NCBI GenBank assembly: GCA_017405375.1
Contig: JAFRAO010000016.1
Location: 62,001-126,000 of the forward strand
Source of the DNA: a bacterium
GTDB lineage: Bacteria; Cyanobacteriota; Vampirovibrionia; Gastranaerophilales; Gastranaerophilaceae
Length of the DNA: 64,000 nt
Reading direction: 5' to 3'
The notes under the pieces were generated by a model. It did not search any database and was not told the DNA's origin. It worked only from the letters and a program-made list of their open reading frames with translations. Positions 14,683 to 23,820 of the stretch are shown in pieces. Position 1 is the stretch's first letter. Each line of letters starts with the position of its first letter. Both the position numbers and the translations under genes were made by a program.

Positions 14683-16596
14683 ATGAGTATGATAAAAATG
14701 TTTCCTGATATACCATCATGTACTGGTAAAAATTCAGCAGAATGGGGGCAATGTGTTTCCCATTTAGAACAGCAACAAAAAGAAGTAAAAACCTCTCTTT
14801 TTTCAAATGCAGGTGAATTAAGTAGTGTTGGCGCAGATATAACTGCAAAACGTAAAGAAATAGAAAGTGCATCCGGCGGTCAAGATCAAGCGTGTAGAGA
14901 CGAGCAAATAGCTGATGATGATTTGTGCGAAGCATTAAAAAAAATGGACGATGAATTAAAAAGTCTTGAAGCACGTGAAAAAAATTTACAGCAAGAAGAG
15001 AAAAAATTAAAAAATGATGATGAAAATCTAAATAAAGAAATTAAAAACGCTAAATTAGAACAACAAAAACAAGCAAAACTGGAAGAAGAACAAAAAAAAG
15101 CAGAAGAACAACAAAAAGCAAAAGAGAAACAACTTCCTCAATCAAGGGGGCTATATGCCGGTATTCAGGGGGCAGAAATAGATTATAGTTCTCTTGATAT
15201 TTCTACATTGCAAATGATGAATGAAGAAAAAACAAAACAAAAAAAGCAAATTCAGGATAGTTTTAATTACAAAACCGAAAGAAAACAATTAATTGAGGAT
15301 TTTAAAGAATTAAGTAATAAATGCAGACAAATTGACAAAGGTAATCCTAATTTTTCAAAGTGTTTAAAAGCTGCAGATAAATATTTGTCTAATGGAAATC
15401 AATCATTAGAGTGGAAACAAATAATAGTTAACGGACAGATTGCAGATGTAGAAACAAGTCAAAGACCTATTCTTCATTATTTAGATTCAATGGAATTTGA
15501 GCAAGAAAAATCTGAAAATGCTAAAAAAGGTTTACAAATGAAAGAAAAAATGGATGATTTAATGGAAAAAGAATCATCATTAAGCTCTATGAATTGTACT
15601 TTCCCGGGTCGTACAGAAGAGCCTACTGCAGATGAATTAAGCGGTTTAATAAATGAATCTGAAAAATATAAAGATAAACTTGATGCAGAAGAATTAAAAA
15701 AATATGAAGAATTTTTGTCGCAAGTAAAAAAGAATCCAGACGGAAGCATTGATATTGATGATGTTGATACACGAAAATCTTTCCTTTATTTCAATAAATT
15801 AGTCAGAAGTGAAGGTAATATTCCAAAAATAAGAGGATTTGATGAAAATTCTAAAATATTGGGTAAATATTCTGTTCAAAATCGTGAATTAGTTAAAATG
15901 TTTAAAAATCCTCCTACTGAAAGCTTCAGAGCAGGAATTGCGAACTTTAGTTTAAAATTACATACTGATCATTCTGTTATGATAACATCTGAAATTATAA
16001 ATAAAACAAAAGACAGACAAGATGAAATGCTTAGAGAATTCATAAAAAAACATGATATATCAGATGAAGAATTTGCAAATGTTCGTGTTGGAAAAACATC
16101 GGAAAAAAGTCATATGAAAATATGTGGCGATGGTGGCGATGAATACACTTATTGGAAAAGAGATGTGGTTATTGATAGTACGGAAGAAAGTTCAGATGCC
16201 AAAGTTACTGATATAGTTCATGAACTATATCATGTAATGCAATCTACTCCCGCAAGTCAAAGTAAGTCAGAGGATGTTGATGAGCTTTGTGCATCTTTAG
16301 ATACACTTATCAGAAATGATGAATTATATAAGTTGGCAAACGGAATCTCGCTTAGTGAAGTTGTAAATTATGATAAACCTATAAAAATAAGTATACGCAA
16401 AAATGATGAAGAAGTTGAGCATGTTGAAATTAATCTTGGTCAGATAGCAAATACATTTAGAGAAATAATGAAAAAATATAATTTCCAAACTTATGAAGAG
16501 GCAGTTATGTCACCTGAAGGGCGTGCATTTATTGAAAAACCTTTTGAAAAATTAAATCATATGTCATCAAGCGAAGCTAGTTATACTGTAAAATAA
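14683..16596 (+). CDS. Coiled-coil protein with C-terminal HExxH metallopeptidase-like domain, paralogue B
   Basis: The 637-aa protein starts MSMIKMFPDI, like its upstream neighbour, and has coiled coil over about 60-150. The C-terminal half (about 390-637) is a distinct domain with VTDIVHELYHVMQ, giving H513-E514-x-x-H517, followed by SEDVDEL with Glu530 or Glu534 as a possible third zinc ligand, the layout of a gluzincin-type zinc metallopeptidase. No Sec signal. A secreted or injected protease is possible, but the substrate and export route are unknown. The two genes are about 110 bp apart and may form one unit interrupted by the hairpin. Confidence 0.72.
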   Translation: MSMIKMFPDIPSCTGKNSAEWGQCVSHLEQQQKEVKTSLFSNAGELSSVGADITAKRKEIESASGGQDQACRDEQIADDDLCEALKKMDDELKSLEAREKNLQQEEKKLKNDDENLNKEIKNAKLEQQKQAKLEEEQKKAEEQQKAKEKQLPQSRGLYAGIQGAEIDYSSLDISTLQMMNEEKTKQKKQIQDSFNYKTERKQLIEDFKELSNKCRQIDKGNPNFSKCLKAADKYLSNGNQSLEWKQIIVNGQIADVETSQRPILHYLDSMEFEQEKSENAKKGLQMKEKMDDLMEKESSLSSMNCTFPGRTEEPTADELSGLINESEKYKDKLDAEELKKYEEFLSQVKKNPDGSIDIDDVDTRKSFLYFNKLVRSEGNIPKIRGFDENSKILGKYSVQNRELVKMFKNPPTESFRAGIANFSLKLHTDHSVMITSEIINKTKDRQDEMLREFIKKHDISDEEFANVRVGKTSEKSHMKICGDGGDEYTYWKRDVVIDSTEESSDAKVTDIVHELYHVMQSTPASQSKSEDVDELCASLDTLIRNDELYKLANGISLSEVVNYDKPIKISIRKNDEEVEHVEINLGQIANTFREIMKKYNFQTYEEAVMSPEGRAFIEKPFEKLNHMSSSEASYTVK

Positions 16597-16664
16597 TTTA
16601 TACCGGAATCATTACAGATTCTTAACATTTTTGATTATAAAAAAATGTGGGCTATTATGTAGTT

Positions 16665-18233
16665 ATGGAAAGTGGAAAAATTGTTGTCGTAGATGATGAG
16701 CAAATGGTTACATCTGCTTTTAAAGCTCTTTTGAAATTGGAAGGGCTTGGTGAATGTGTAACTTTTAATAACCCCATAGAGGCTGTTGAATATTTAAAAT
16801 ATAACTGCCCAAGTATTATTATATCTGATTTTATAATGCCGGAAATGAACGGTTTGGAATTTTTGACAAAAGCAAATGAAATGTATCCGCACGTTAGTAA
16901 AATCTTGCTTACTGGTTATGCAGATAAAGAAAATGCTATAAGAGCTATTAATGAAGTCGGCTTGTATAAATATATAGAAAAACCTTGGGATAACGATGAT
17001 TTGATTATAAACATTCAAAACGGAATTGAGAGAACTAATTTGATTGAAAAGTTGAATGAAAAAATCAGCGAATTGAAAGTTGCAAATACAAAATTAGAAG
17101 AATATTCTCAAAACTTGGAATCTTTAGTCGCAGAAAAAACAAAAGATTTAATTCAAGCTAATTCTAAATTAGAAAGTATTATTGCAAACTGTGCAGATGG
17201 TATTATCATCGTCGACAATAATCTTAAAATAGAACAATTGAATCCTGCTGTCGAAAATTTATCAGGTTTGAGCGAAACAAATTTGCTAAATCATAATGTA
17301 TCTGTATTGTTGAATTCAGATAATATAAAACAAATTTTGGATGATTGTATTGAAAATGGCGAAGCAGTATTGAGAGATTGTTATATTCAAAACAAATTAA
17401 GCGAAAAACAAATACCTGTTGAGGTTAATTTTGCCGTAATAGCAGGTAATGAAGAAAATAGTCAGGAACAAAAATTTGTCGGTGTAATTCGTGATGTAAG
17501 CGTTCAAAAAGAAACAGACAGACTTAGAGATGATTTTATTGCAACATTAACTCACGATATGCGAACTCCTCTTACTGCATCTATTCAAATGTTGGATTTC
17601 TTCTTAGACGGTACTGTAGGAGAATTAAACAACAAACAGCATATGTTGTTATCCACAATGAAATTTAATAACGAAGGGCTGTTGGGGCTGGTAAACAGCT
17701 TGTTGACTGTATATAAGTTCGATGCAGGAAAAGTTCAGCTTATGAAAAGTAATTTTAGTATAAAAGAACTTGTAACACAACGTTATCAAGAATTGAAACC
17801 TCTTGCTGATAAGAAAAATATTGATTTTATTATAAAGTTTGAATCAGATGAGGATTTAATTATTAATGCCGACAGACAGGAAATAGGACGTGTAATTGCT
17901 AATTTGTGTGGCAATGCAGTTAATTATACTAATGAAAACGGAAAAATAGAAGTATTTATTAAAAATCAAGAGGGTGATTTATTATTTTCCGTATCTGATA
18001 CAGGAAACGGTATTCCAAAATCGGATATTCCTAATTTATTTAAAAGATTTTCTCAAGGTACAAGTAAAAAACGTTCTACAGGTACAGGTTTAGGTTTATA
18101 TTTATCCCGTCAAATTATTGAAGCTCATGGCGGAAAAATATGGCTCGAAAGTAAAGTAAATCAGGGTAGTGAATTTTCATTTATATTGCCTGAGGTTGTA
18201 GTTAAATCCGTTAAAGAAAGGTTGTCAGTATAA
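16665..18233 (+). CDS. Hybrid response regulator / PAS / sensor histidine kinase
   Basis: Soluble two-component protein. In the longest frame (528 aa from a GTG at 16647) the domains are: receiver domain 10-130 with phospho-acceptor Asp61, TGY and KPW motifs; coiled coil 130-175; PAS domain about 175-290; HisKA with FIATLTHDMRTPLT and His303; HATPase with NLCGNAVNYT, DTGNGIP and GTGLGLYLSRQI. I prefer the ATG at 16665 (MESGKIVVVDD), which starts just before the receiver strand. No membrane segment is seen, so it senses an internal signal or is fed by another kinase. Its TAA overlaps the ATG of the next regulator (TAATG), indicating a functional pair. Confidence 0.93.
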   Translation: MESGKIVVVDDEQMVTSAFKALLKLEGLGECVTFNNPIEAVEYLKYNCPSIIISDFIMPEMNGLEFLTKANEMYPHVSKILLTGYADKENAIRAINEVGLYKYIEKPWDNDDLIINIQNGIERTNLIEKLNEKISELKVANTKLEEYSQNLESLVAEKTKDLIQANSKLESIIANCADGIIIVDNNLKIEQLNPAVENLSGLSETNLLNHNVSVLLNSDNIKQILDDCIENGEAVLRDCYIQNKLSEKQIPVEVNFAVIAGNEENSQEQKFVGVIRDVSVQKETDRLRDDFIATLTHDMRTPLTASIQMLDFFLDGTVGELNNKQHMLLSTMKFNNEGLLGLVNSLLTVYKFDAGKVQLMKSNFSIKELVTQRYQELKPLADKKNIDFIIKFESDEDLIINADRQEIGRVIANLCGNAVNYTNENGKIEVFIKNQEGDLLFSVSDTGNGIPKSDIPNLFKRFSQGTSKKRSTGTGLGLYLSRQIIEAHGGKIWLESKVNQGSEFSFILPEVVVKSVKERLSV

Positions 18234-18910
18234 TGTCAAATATCAGATTATTGGTAGTTGAAGATCATTTAATGGTAAGAATGGGACTTTCCATGATGAT
18301 GGAAAAGATTGATGGAATCGAGCTTGTTGGTGAAGCAGAAGATGGACTTGACGGAGTTAATAAAGCAAAAACTTTGCTGCCTGATGTTGTTTTAATGGAC
18401 ATAGGTTTGCCGGAAATTGACGGTATTGAGGCAACTAAAAGAATTAAAGAATTTAATCAGGGAATTAAAATTTTAATGTTTACATCACGTGATAGTGAAG
18501 ACGACGTTTTAACAGCATTTGAGGCAGGTGCAAACGGTTATATAATGAAAGGTGCTAATATTGAACAAACGGAAAGAGCTATTAAATCGGTAGCTGACGG
18601 CACCGGGTGGTTAGATCCTCAAATTGCTAAGATAGTTTTGTCTAATATCCAAAGAAATAATAAACCTATAATAAATAATTCTCAAACAGGTATAAATTAT
18701 AAGGATGGAAAAAATCTTTACGGATTAACAGAAAGAGAGATGGAAATTTTATCTTTGATGGTGGAAGGTTTGTCAAATCCTCAAATAGCTGAAAAATGTG
18801 TTATAACAAAATCTACTGCAAAAGCACACGTTCATAGTATTCTTCAAAAACTTTGTGTTTCAAAACGTACAAAAGCCGTAAGAATTGCTATGGAAGAAGG
18901 CCTTGTTTAA
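18233..18910 (+). CDS. NarL/FixJ-family response regulator
   Basis: Cytoplasmic transcription regulator of 225 aa: receiver domain with DH acid pocket (11-12), phospho-acceptor Asp56 in VVLMDIGLP and a conserved Lys in GYIMKG, then a LuxR-type helix-turn-helix (LTEREMEILSLMVEGLSN ... STAKAHVHSILQKL). The likely partner is the hybrid kinase encoded immediately upstream, whose stop overlaps this start. The downstream exported-protein gene overlaps in turn, so all three are probably one operon. Target genes are unknown. Confidence 0.95.
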   Translation: MSNIRLLVVEDHLMVRMGLSMMMEKIDGIELVGEAEDGLDGVNKAKTLLPDVVLMDIGLPEIDGIEATKRIKEFNQGIKILMFTSRDSEDDVLTAFEAGANGYIMKGANIEQTERAIKSVADGTGWLDPQIAKIVLSNIQRNNKPIINNSQTGINYKDGKNLYGLTEREMEILSLMVEGLSNPQIAEKCVITKSTAKAHVHSILQKLCVSKRTKAVRIAMEEGLV

Positions 18911-20034
18911 TGTTGCGTAAATTTTTAACTGCATTTTTGCTTTTTGTTTTTGCTTGTAACGGATTTTGTTTTGCAAAACAAGATAAATCACAATATGATA
19001 AGTATAAAGCTCGTAAAAAAAGTATTAAGAATCAATATAAAATGAAGAAAAGATACTCAGAATCAGGTTATATGACTGTTGATGAGTATGAAAAAAAATC
19101 AAAGGTAAAAGATAAAAGTGCAGGAAATGGAGATTTCATACCAAAAGTTACGTATGATAAGATGAAGTATGTGCCTCAGCCAAAGTATAAATTAACATAT
19201 TATAATAATCCGGTTGGTAGTGTCGAATTAAATATAGACAGAAAATTGCACTATAATCGTCAAGATGTATTACCGGGTATAATTTCACCTAATCATGATT
19301 TTATGATTGTACCGATTTTGGATTATTATCCGCAAATTAAATCAACCGAATGTGATTTGTATGTTGTATATCTTAAAAATAGTTTATCCGAAGTTGATAG
19401 AGTTGTAAAAGCTAATATTGCACAAAAAAATCCGGAACCGATAATGTCAACGCCAAGGTATCCTGTTGTAAACGGTTTGTTCCGTTCTTTAACTCCTGTA
19501 GATTTTTCTTCTGATTTAAAATATTTGGCGATAAAGCAAAAAACGGGTCATGTTGATGATGGTATTTGGCAAACAGATTTGTATATATATGATTTTAATA
19601 AAAAAAAACTTACAAAATGCGATAGTATACGTGATGCTGTCAGATATTATTGGCAAAAACAAAAAGGTTTTGATTTAAAAGATGTAAGATGGGATATAAC
19701 TCCTTTAGGATTTGATTCAGGAAATCCAGACAGAGTTATAGTAAAGGCCTATGCATATACCGGAAAAGCTCCTGATAATTTAGGCTATTGGAGTGTAGAT
19801 GTAAACGGCGAACAAGTTCGTTTGGAATCTTTGTATGATGATATAGTAAACGTTAGTATGGTTGGTTTAAAGTTAGAACAAGACGGCGTAAAAGAGATTA
19901 AAGTTGTTCGTGCGGAATCAAAAGCCGCTAAAAAAGAAGAGAAAAAAGAAAAAAATACAAAAACTGTGAAAAAAGAATTAAAAAAAGAATATAAAAATGA
20001 GCTTAACGAATTGAAAAATAATTACAAAAAATAA
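18910..20034 (+). CDS. Exported protein of unknown function with charged C-terminus
   Basis: I start it at the ATG at 18910, which overlaps the TAA of the regulator gene (TAATG); this exposes a signal peptide (MLRKFLTAFLLFVFACNGF...) ending near CFA. The 374-aa protein has a Lys/Tyr-rich stretch after the signal, a central globular region with beta-propeller-like strands (YVVYLKNSL, DLYIYDFNKKKL), and a C-terminal Lys/Glu coiled coil. A Cys in the signal region could suggest a lipoprotein, but no clear lipobox is seen. Cotranscription with the two-component pair suggests a linked role. No family recognised. Confidence 0.7.
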   Translation: MLRKFLTAFLLFVFACNGFCFAKQDKSQYDKYKARKKSIKNQYKMKKRYSESGYMTVDEYEKKSKVKDKSAGNGDFIPKVTYDKMKYVPQPKYKLTYYNNPVGSVELNIDRKLHYNRQDVLPGIISPNHDFMIVPILDYYPQIKSTECDLYVVYLKNSLSEVDRVVKANIAQKNPEPIMSTPRYPVVNGLFRSLTPVDFSSDLKYLAIKQKTGHVDDGIWQTDLYIYDFNKKKLTKCDSIRDAVRYYWQKQKGFDLKDVRWDITPLGFDSGNPDRVIVKAYAYTGKAPDNLGYWSVDVNGEQVRLESLYDDIVNVSMVGLKLEQDGVKEIKVVRAESKAAKKEEKKEKNTKTVKKELKKEYKNELNELKNNYKK

Positions 20035-20062
20035 CACATAATATATATATATTATGTGTTAT
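20031..20062. terminator. Bidirectional terminator between convergent genes
   Basis: A 12-bp perfect stem (20031-20042 with 20051-20062) around an AT loop. It overlaps the stop region of the exported-protein gene and lies 20 bp from the DUF1015 stop on the other strand. T-rich flanks occur on both strands, better on the minus strand. Confidence 0.7.
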
Positions 20063-20082
20063 TTAATATATCGTTGTTTATA

Positions 20083-21384
20083 TTAAGCAAGAGGATTTAT
20101 AACTATTCCTGATAATAATTTTGGATAAAAATATGTAGATTTTTGCGGCATACGTTCACCGGCTTCGGAAATTCTTTTTATATCTTGAATTTTCGGATAT
20201 GCCATTATAAATGAGGCTTCAGCTTTGCCTGAATCTATCATATCAAATGCTTCATCTTCTTGTTTAATGTACATAATTCCGTCTTGTGCCATTTGTTCTT
20301 CTTGCGTATAACCTAATTCTTTAGATATTATAACTTTATGTAATACAATCAAATCCAGCGTACGCAACACTTCAGGTACATCATATTCTTCCAAAATCTT
20401 ATTTACATTTTCACGTAACTTTAATAAATAAAATTTATTGACATTTTTTAAATATAATCCCATTGAAATTTGTTTTGCTGATTCTTTTTCAATTTTTTCC
20501 AATAATTCAGTTTTTTTCGCAAGTTTATTTTTACTATCGAAAACGATTTCTTCTACGTCAAAGTATTTTTTTACTTTGTCTAATAAAACGTATGGTTCAA
20601 CCCAGCGAGTTAAAATTCTGTGCGTAGGGAATATTAATAAATCATCTTCCATATTTGTAAAATAACTCATTACGAATTTTGTATTATCATTTGCATCTGA
20701 TGAATTTATATAATTTCTGTAATTCATAGCTGTTTCATATCTGTGATGACCGTCAGCAATCAAACAAGTTTTATTGCTTAATACTTGTTGTATCAATGAG
20801 ATAGTTTTTTCGTCATCAATTTTATAAACGATATTTTGAACGCCTAAATCATCAGTTACGTCCATAAAAGGTTTTTGGGTATAATCAATGGCATTTTCAA
20901 TTTGTTTTTGAGGGTCTGAATATACTAAAAATACTTGTGAAAAATTAGCTTTACATTTTTTAGTCAAATTAAGTCTGTCTTCTTTTGGCCCGCCCATAGT
21001 GTATTCATGCGGTAAGATATTCTTTGTTGAAAAATCTTCAATTCTGTTTCTTGCAATAAAACCTTTTCTGGTTATTTTTTTCCCGTTTTTCTCATAATTT
21101 TGGATGATATAAAATATGCAAGGTTTTTCGACTTTTTGTAAAACTCCGTTTTCCAACCAATTTTTAAAATTTTTGTAAGCTGTATTGTACCTGTTATTTT
21201 CATCGGATAAATCAGTTGAATTGTTTGCCAAAATCAGCTTTACAAAATTGTATTCACTGCGAGATTCTAATTCATCTCTGTATTCGTCGGATATAACATC
21301 GTATGGCGGAGCAATTACATCCTTCATTTTTACTTTGTCTTGATTGTACACAATCGCATCTATCGGTCTAACTTCTATAGTCAT
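20083..21384 (-). CDS. DUF1015 family protein
   Basis: A conserved bacterial/archaeal cytoplasmic protein family without an established reaction. The 433-aa sequence has the family hallmarks: VRPIDAIVYNQDKV at the start, IAPPYDVISDEYRDEL (25-40), PHEYTMGGPKEDRL near 125-138, and the LIADGHHRYETAMNYR box near 203-218, whose His/Asp/Glu suggest a metal or ligand site. Length is typical. GGGGGAAAT before the ATG serves as ribosome binding site. It stands alone on the minus strand. Confidence 0.93.
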   Translation of the reverse strand: MTIEVRPIDAIVYNQDKVKMKDVIAPPYDVISDEYRDELESRSEYNFVKLILANNSTDLSDENNRYNTAYKNFKNWLENGVLQKVEKPCIFYIIQNYEKNGKKITRKGFIARNRIEDFSTKNILPHEYTMGGPKEDRLNLTKKCKANFSQVFLVYSDPQKQIENAIDYTQKPFMDVTDDLGVQNIVYKIDDEKTISLIQQVLSNKTCLIADGHHRYETAMNYRNYINSSDANDNTKFVMSYFTNMEDDLLIFPTHRILTRWVEPYVLLDKVKKYFDVEEIVFDSKNKLAKKTELLEKIEKESAKQISMGLYLKNVNKFYLLKLRENVNKILEEYDVPEVLRTLDLIVLHKVIISKELGYTQEEQMAQDGIMYIKQEDEAFDMIDSGKAEASFIMAYPKIQDIKRISEAGERMPQKSTYFYPKLLSGIVINPLA

Positions 21385-21482
21385 ATTTCCCCCTATATGT
21401 ATAATTTAACTTTACAATTATATTACAAAAAAACATGCTTGTGATTAATTGACTTTTTAATATTAAACATTAAAAAAAAAGT

Positions 21483-22115
21483 ATGATAGAAAAAATTAAA
21501 AATTTGCTAAAACTAAATACAAAAACGAAATTAACTGTTGAAACACAAATAAACGATATGTTTAAATCTCTTACAAGCGATGAGTTAAAAATTGCACTTG
21601 GTGATGATTTAACCTTTATTGCACCGAAAATTTGTTATCGGATACAGGAATTGAGAAAGAAAATAAAAGATGATAACGGATTTATAATGCCAACAGTCAG
21701 GTTATTCGACGACAATAAATTACAAGAGAATGAATACCAAATCTCTATTCGAAGTAAAAAAATATTTACGGGATATACGGTCCCAAATGAAGATTATGCT
21801 TGTAATGAAATTTTAAATAGTCTGGAAGCAAGCTGCATGGATAATTTAGAGCTTGTATTTACAAATGAATTAACCGAAAAGTATATAAATGCCGTACAAT
21901 CTCAAAACAGTTTGTTAATTTGGAACGTATCGCATTTAGTGCCGGTTACGGGAATAAAAGCTATATTGATAAACTTATTAAAAAATGGAAAGTCGTTAAA
22001 AGATATAACATTCATATTTGAAAAAATATGTGAAGCTGCTACTCAAGAAAAGGACTGGTTTTCGATGAGGGATCCGGAAAAAATATCCAAGATAATTAAT
22101 TCTCAAATTATATAA
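21483..22115 (+). CDS. Orphan FlhA C-terminal-domain-like protein
   Basis: The 210-aa protein resembles the cytosolic domain of the type III export gate FlhA, without the membrane half. ELKIALGDDLTFI near residues 35-47 matches the start of the FlhA cytosolic domain (..IEIGYGLIPL..). RIQELRKKIKDDNGFIMP and NEYQISIRSKK match its RIR-type and NEYRIKIKG segments. PVTGIKAILINLLKNGKSLKD and the following IFEKICEAA match the VGRVLQNLLKERVSIRDL region. The middle is shortened and the last subdomain (ACD4) is missing. There is no membrane segment and no adjacent flagellar gene. It may be a regulatory or chaperone-docking relic. No Shine-Dalgarno is seen before the ATG. Assignment is by memory of the family, not by search. 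Confidence 0.65.
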   Translation: MIEKIKNLLKLNTKTKLTVETQINDMFKSLTSDELKIALGDDLTFIAPKICYRIQELRKKIKDDNGFIMPTVRLFDDNKLQENEYQISIRSKKIFTGYTVPNEDYACNEILNSLEASCMDNLELVFTNELTEKYINAVQSQNSLLIWNVSHLVPVTGIKAILINLLKNGKSLKDITFIFEKICEAATQEKDWFSMRDPEKISKIINSQII

Positions 22116-22412
22116 AGCAAAAGAAAAAAATACCATACATATCATACCAATCATAAGCACTCTTAATAGTGACGATGTATATATTACATTGCCACTATTC
22201 TTCTATATAAGTGTTCAAATAACGTAAATTTAAGCAAAGGTCATTTCTTTTTTATTGATTCAAAAAGATAAAAATGTGGAATATATATCATGTTTGAAGA
22301 GTGAATTAAAGCATCCGATAAATAGATTTGTACCCTAACGCAAGCTATATTTGCGTTGTTACATCAGACGAGTTTTTACCATGTGTACCGATTTTGCTCG
22401 TCTGATGTTCTT
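22116..22412. other. Gap with three inverted repeats
   Basis: This 297-bp gap contains a 15-bp stem with one mismatch (22165-22179 / 22185-22199), a 7-bp stem (22337-22343 / 22351-22357), and a 12-bp perfect stem at 22361-22408 (separate entry). No ORF is convincing. The first stem may end the FlhA-like transcript. Confidence 0.5.
22361..22408. terminator. 12-bp hairpin between convergent genes
   Basis: Arms 22361-22372 and 22397-22408 pair perfectly around a 24-nt loop, followed on the plus strand by TTCTTTT. It abuts the stop of the minus-strand YhcH gene. A plus-strand terminator is most likely; the long loop is unusual. Confidence 0.55.
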
Positions 22413-22877
22413 TTAATTATCCGATAAAATTTTCAAAACAGCTTTTCTGACGTGTTTAGAAGAATCATCTCGAATAATTTGAGGCATATGTACATCGTTC
22501 GGATACAAAATCATAAACTCCTTTTTGCCTAAATCAATAAATTGTGTTCTCTTTTTTGTTTCTAAAAATTCCAAATCTTTTTGGTCATCGTAAGGTATAA
22601 GGCTTGAAAAATCTTTTAATGAGCCAACTCCGATTTTTTCAGAACCTGATATTATATATTGAATATCAATATATTTTCTATGAGCTTCCCACTTGCCTTC
22701 ATTTTTAGGTTTTGTGTCATAATCTTGAATATTTACAAACACTTCATTTCCCAATATTTCATACTTACCTTTTTCTAACTTTGAAAAATCGGTTTCAGCC
22801 AAATATTGCAAGCCTAACTTTATTTTATCGGATAATCCAAAATAATTTTTAATATATTCTAATGAATCTTTTATCAT
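22413..22877 (-). CDS. YhcH/YjgK/YiaL (TabA/EbgC) family protein
   Basis: Small cupin-like protein; relatives are linked to sialic-acid or sugar-acid metabolism and to biofilm control (TabA), with a probable metal site. The 154-aa length is typical. Conserved features are WEAHRKYIDIQYIISG (about 83-98), where the His and downstream residues line the pocket, and the C-terminal FMILYPNDVHMPQI (about 121-134) with a second His. The first codons lie against the divergent GIY-YIG gene, with 26 bp between starts. No sugar-catabolic genes are adjacent, so the substrate is open. Confidence 0.9.
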   Translation of the reverse strand: MIKDSLEYIKNYFGLSDKIKLGLQYLAETDFSKLEKGKYEILGNEVFVNIQDYDTKPKNEGKWEAHRKYIDIQYIISGSEKIGVGSLKDFSSLIPYDDQKDLEFLETKKRTQFIDLGKKEFMILYPNDVHMPQIIRDDSSKHVRKAVLKILSDN

Positions 22878-22903
22878 ATATATATTATATTATAAATATA
22901 TAT

Positions 22904-23215
22904 ATGAGTGAAATATTTTATACATATTTAATATTAACAAAAAACGACACATTATATTGTGGATATACAAACGATATAAAGCAGAGGTATTATAAGCATT
23001 TAAGCGGGACAGGTGCGAAATATACGAAAGTAAATAAACCGTCAAGGCTGGTTTATATAGAATCGTTTGACAGTAAATCCAATGCGATGAAACGTGAAAA
23101 TGAGATAAAGAAATTAACCAGACGGGACAAATTAAAGATTGTAGAATTGTTTAACCGAACAAAAAATGAGTTATATTATAAGGCACTGGATATAAATAAA
23201 ATGTATGAGCAATAG
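22904..23215 (+). CDS. GIY-YIG domain protein (UPF0213/YhbQ-like)
   Basis: Single-domain putative endonuclease of the small UPF0213 group. I use the ATG at 22904 (MSEIFYTYLILTKNDTLYCG), giving 103 aa; earlier in-frame codons from 22862 add a hydrophobic AT-derived stretch that overlaps the divergent gene. The motif is TYLILTKN...LYCGYTNDIKQRYYKHLSG, a GIY-YIG variant with TYL and YCG, then the conserved Arg and a Glu in MKRENEIKKL. Possibly involved in DNA repair or processing; the function of this subgroup is poorly known. Confidence 0.88.
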   Translation: MSEIFYTYLILTKNDTLYCGYTNDIKQRYYKHLSGTGAKYTKVNKPSRLVYIESFDSKSNAMKRENEIKKLTRRDKLKIVELFNRTKNELYYKALDINKMYEQ

Positions 23216-23820
23216 ATGATGTTTGAGTCATCGAATTATGTAACATATACAAGAATTACAAAATTTAAGAAATGTTGCCCTGAATTTATTTGACTACTTT
23301 TTCCAAAATCTGTGATTTTGAGAAAAATGTCCGGTTTCCCGCAGGATCTGTAACATTCGGTTTTTTCAGTATCAATTCCAAATCTTTTATCAGACTACAA
23401 AAATATCATCCAAACGAATGAGTTTAAAAGGGTAATTAGCTAGTAGTATATAGTAGAGTATAATAGTGTCGATATACTGTGGAAGTAAAGAATATACATA
23501 AAAGTTAATAAAAGTTAATAAAAATGTTTAAAAAAAGGAAAAAGATGGAATAGGAAAAATGGAGAAGATAAAATCGTAAAGTGTTGCTATAAGGTCGATT
23601 CAGGAGATTGTGCGTGGCAAGATGTAAAGTTTTGTAAAATTGATAATGAAGTAATAGCAATAATTTTGAATCACGAGTGTTACATGTTTGTATAGTCATG
23701 TATTTATGGTAGAATTGAATACGATAGTATGTATTTAATTCATTGAGATTATAGATACAGGTTGTATTATAGAAGTTAGGAATAGAAGTTATATAAAAGA
23801 TTATATAAAGAGGAACTAGT
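23216..23820. other. 605-bp region upstream of the giant autotransporter
   Basis: No credible gene. It contains a 7-bp hairpin (23304-23310 / 23314-23320), a tandem copy of AAAGTTAATA (23501-23510 and 23511-23520), and a weak promoter (TTGAGA 23743-23748, 16 bp, TATTAT 23765-23770) about 50 bp before the start codon. AAGAGGAAC precedes the ATG at 23821. The length suggests a long leader or regulatory region. Confidence 0.45.

Noticed and set aside
13324-14974. Minus-strand ORFs opposite the coiled-coil genes
   Set aside because: Leu/Phe-rich translations are the expected shadow of Gln/Lys/Glu-rich codons on the plus strand.
23505-23699. Minus-strand 64-codon ORF upstream of the autotransporter
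   Set aside because: No ribosome binding site, Leu/Phe-rich, no similarity to anything recognised. Treated as non-coding.
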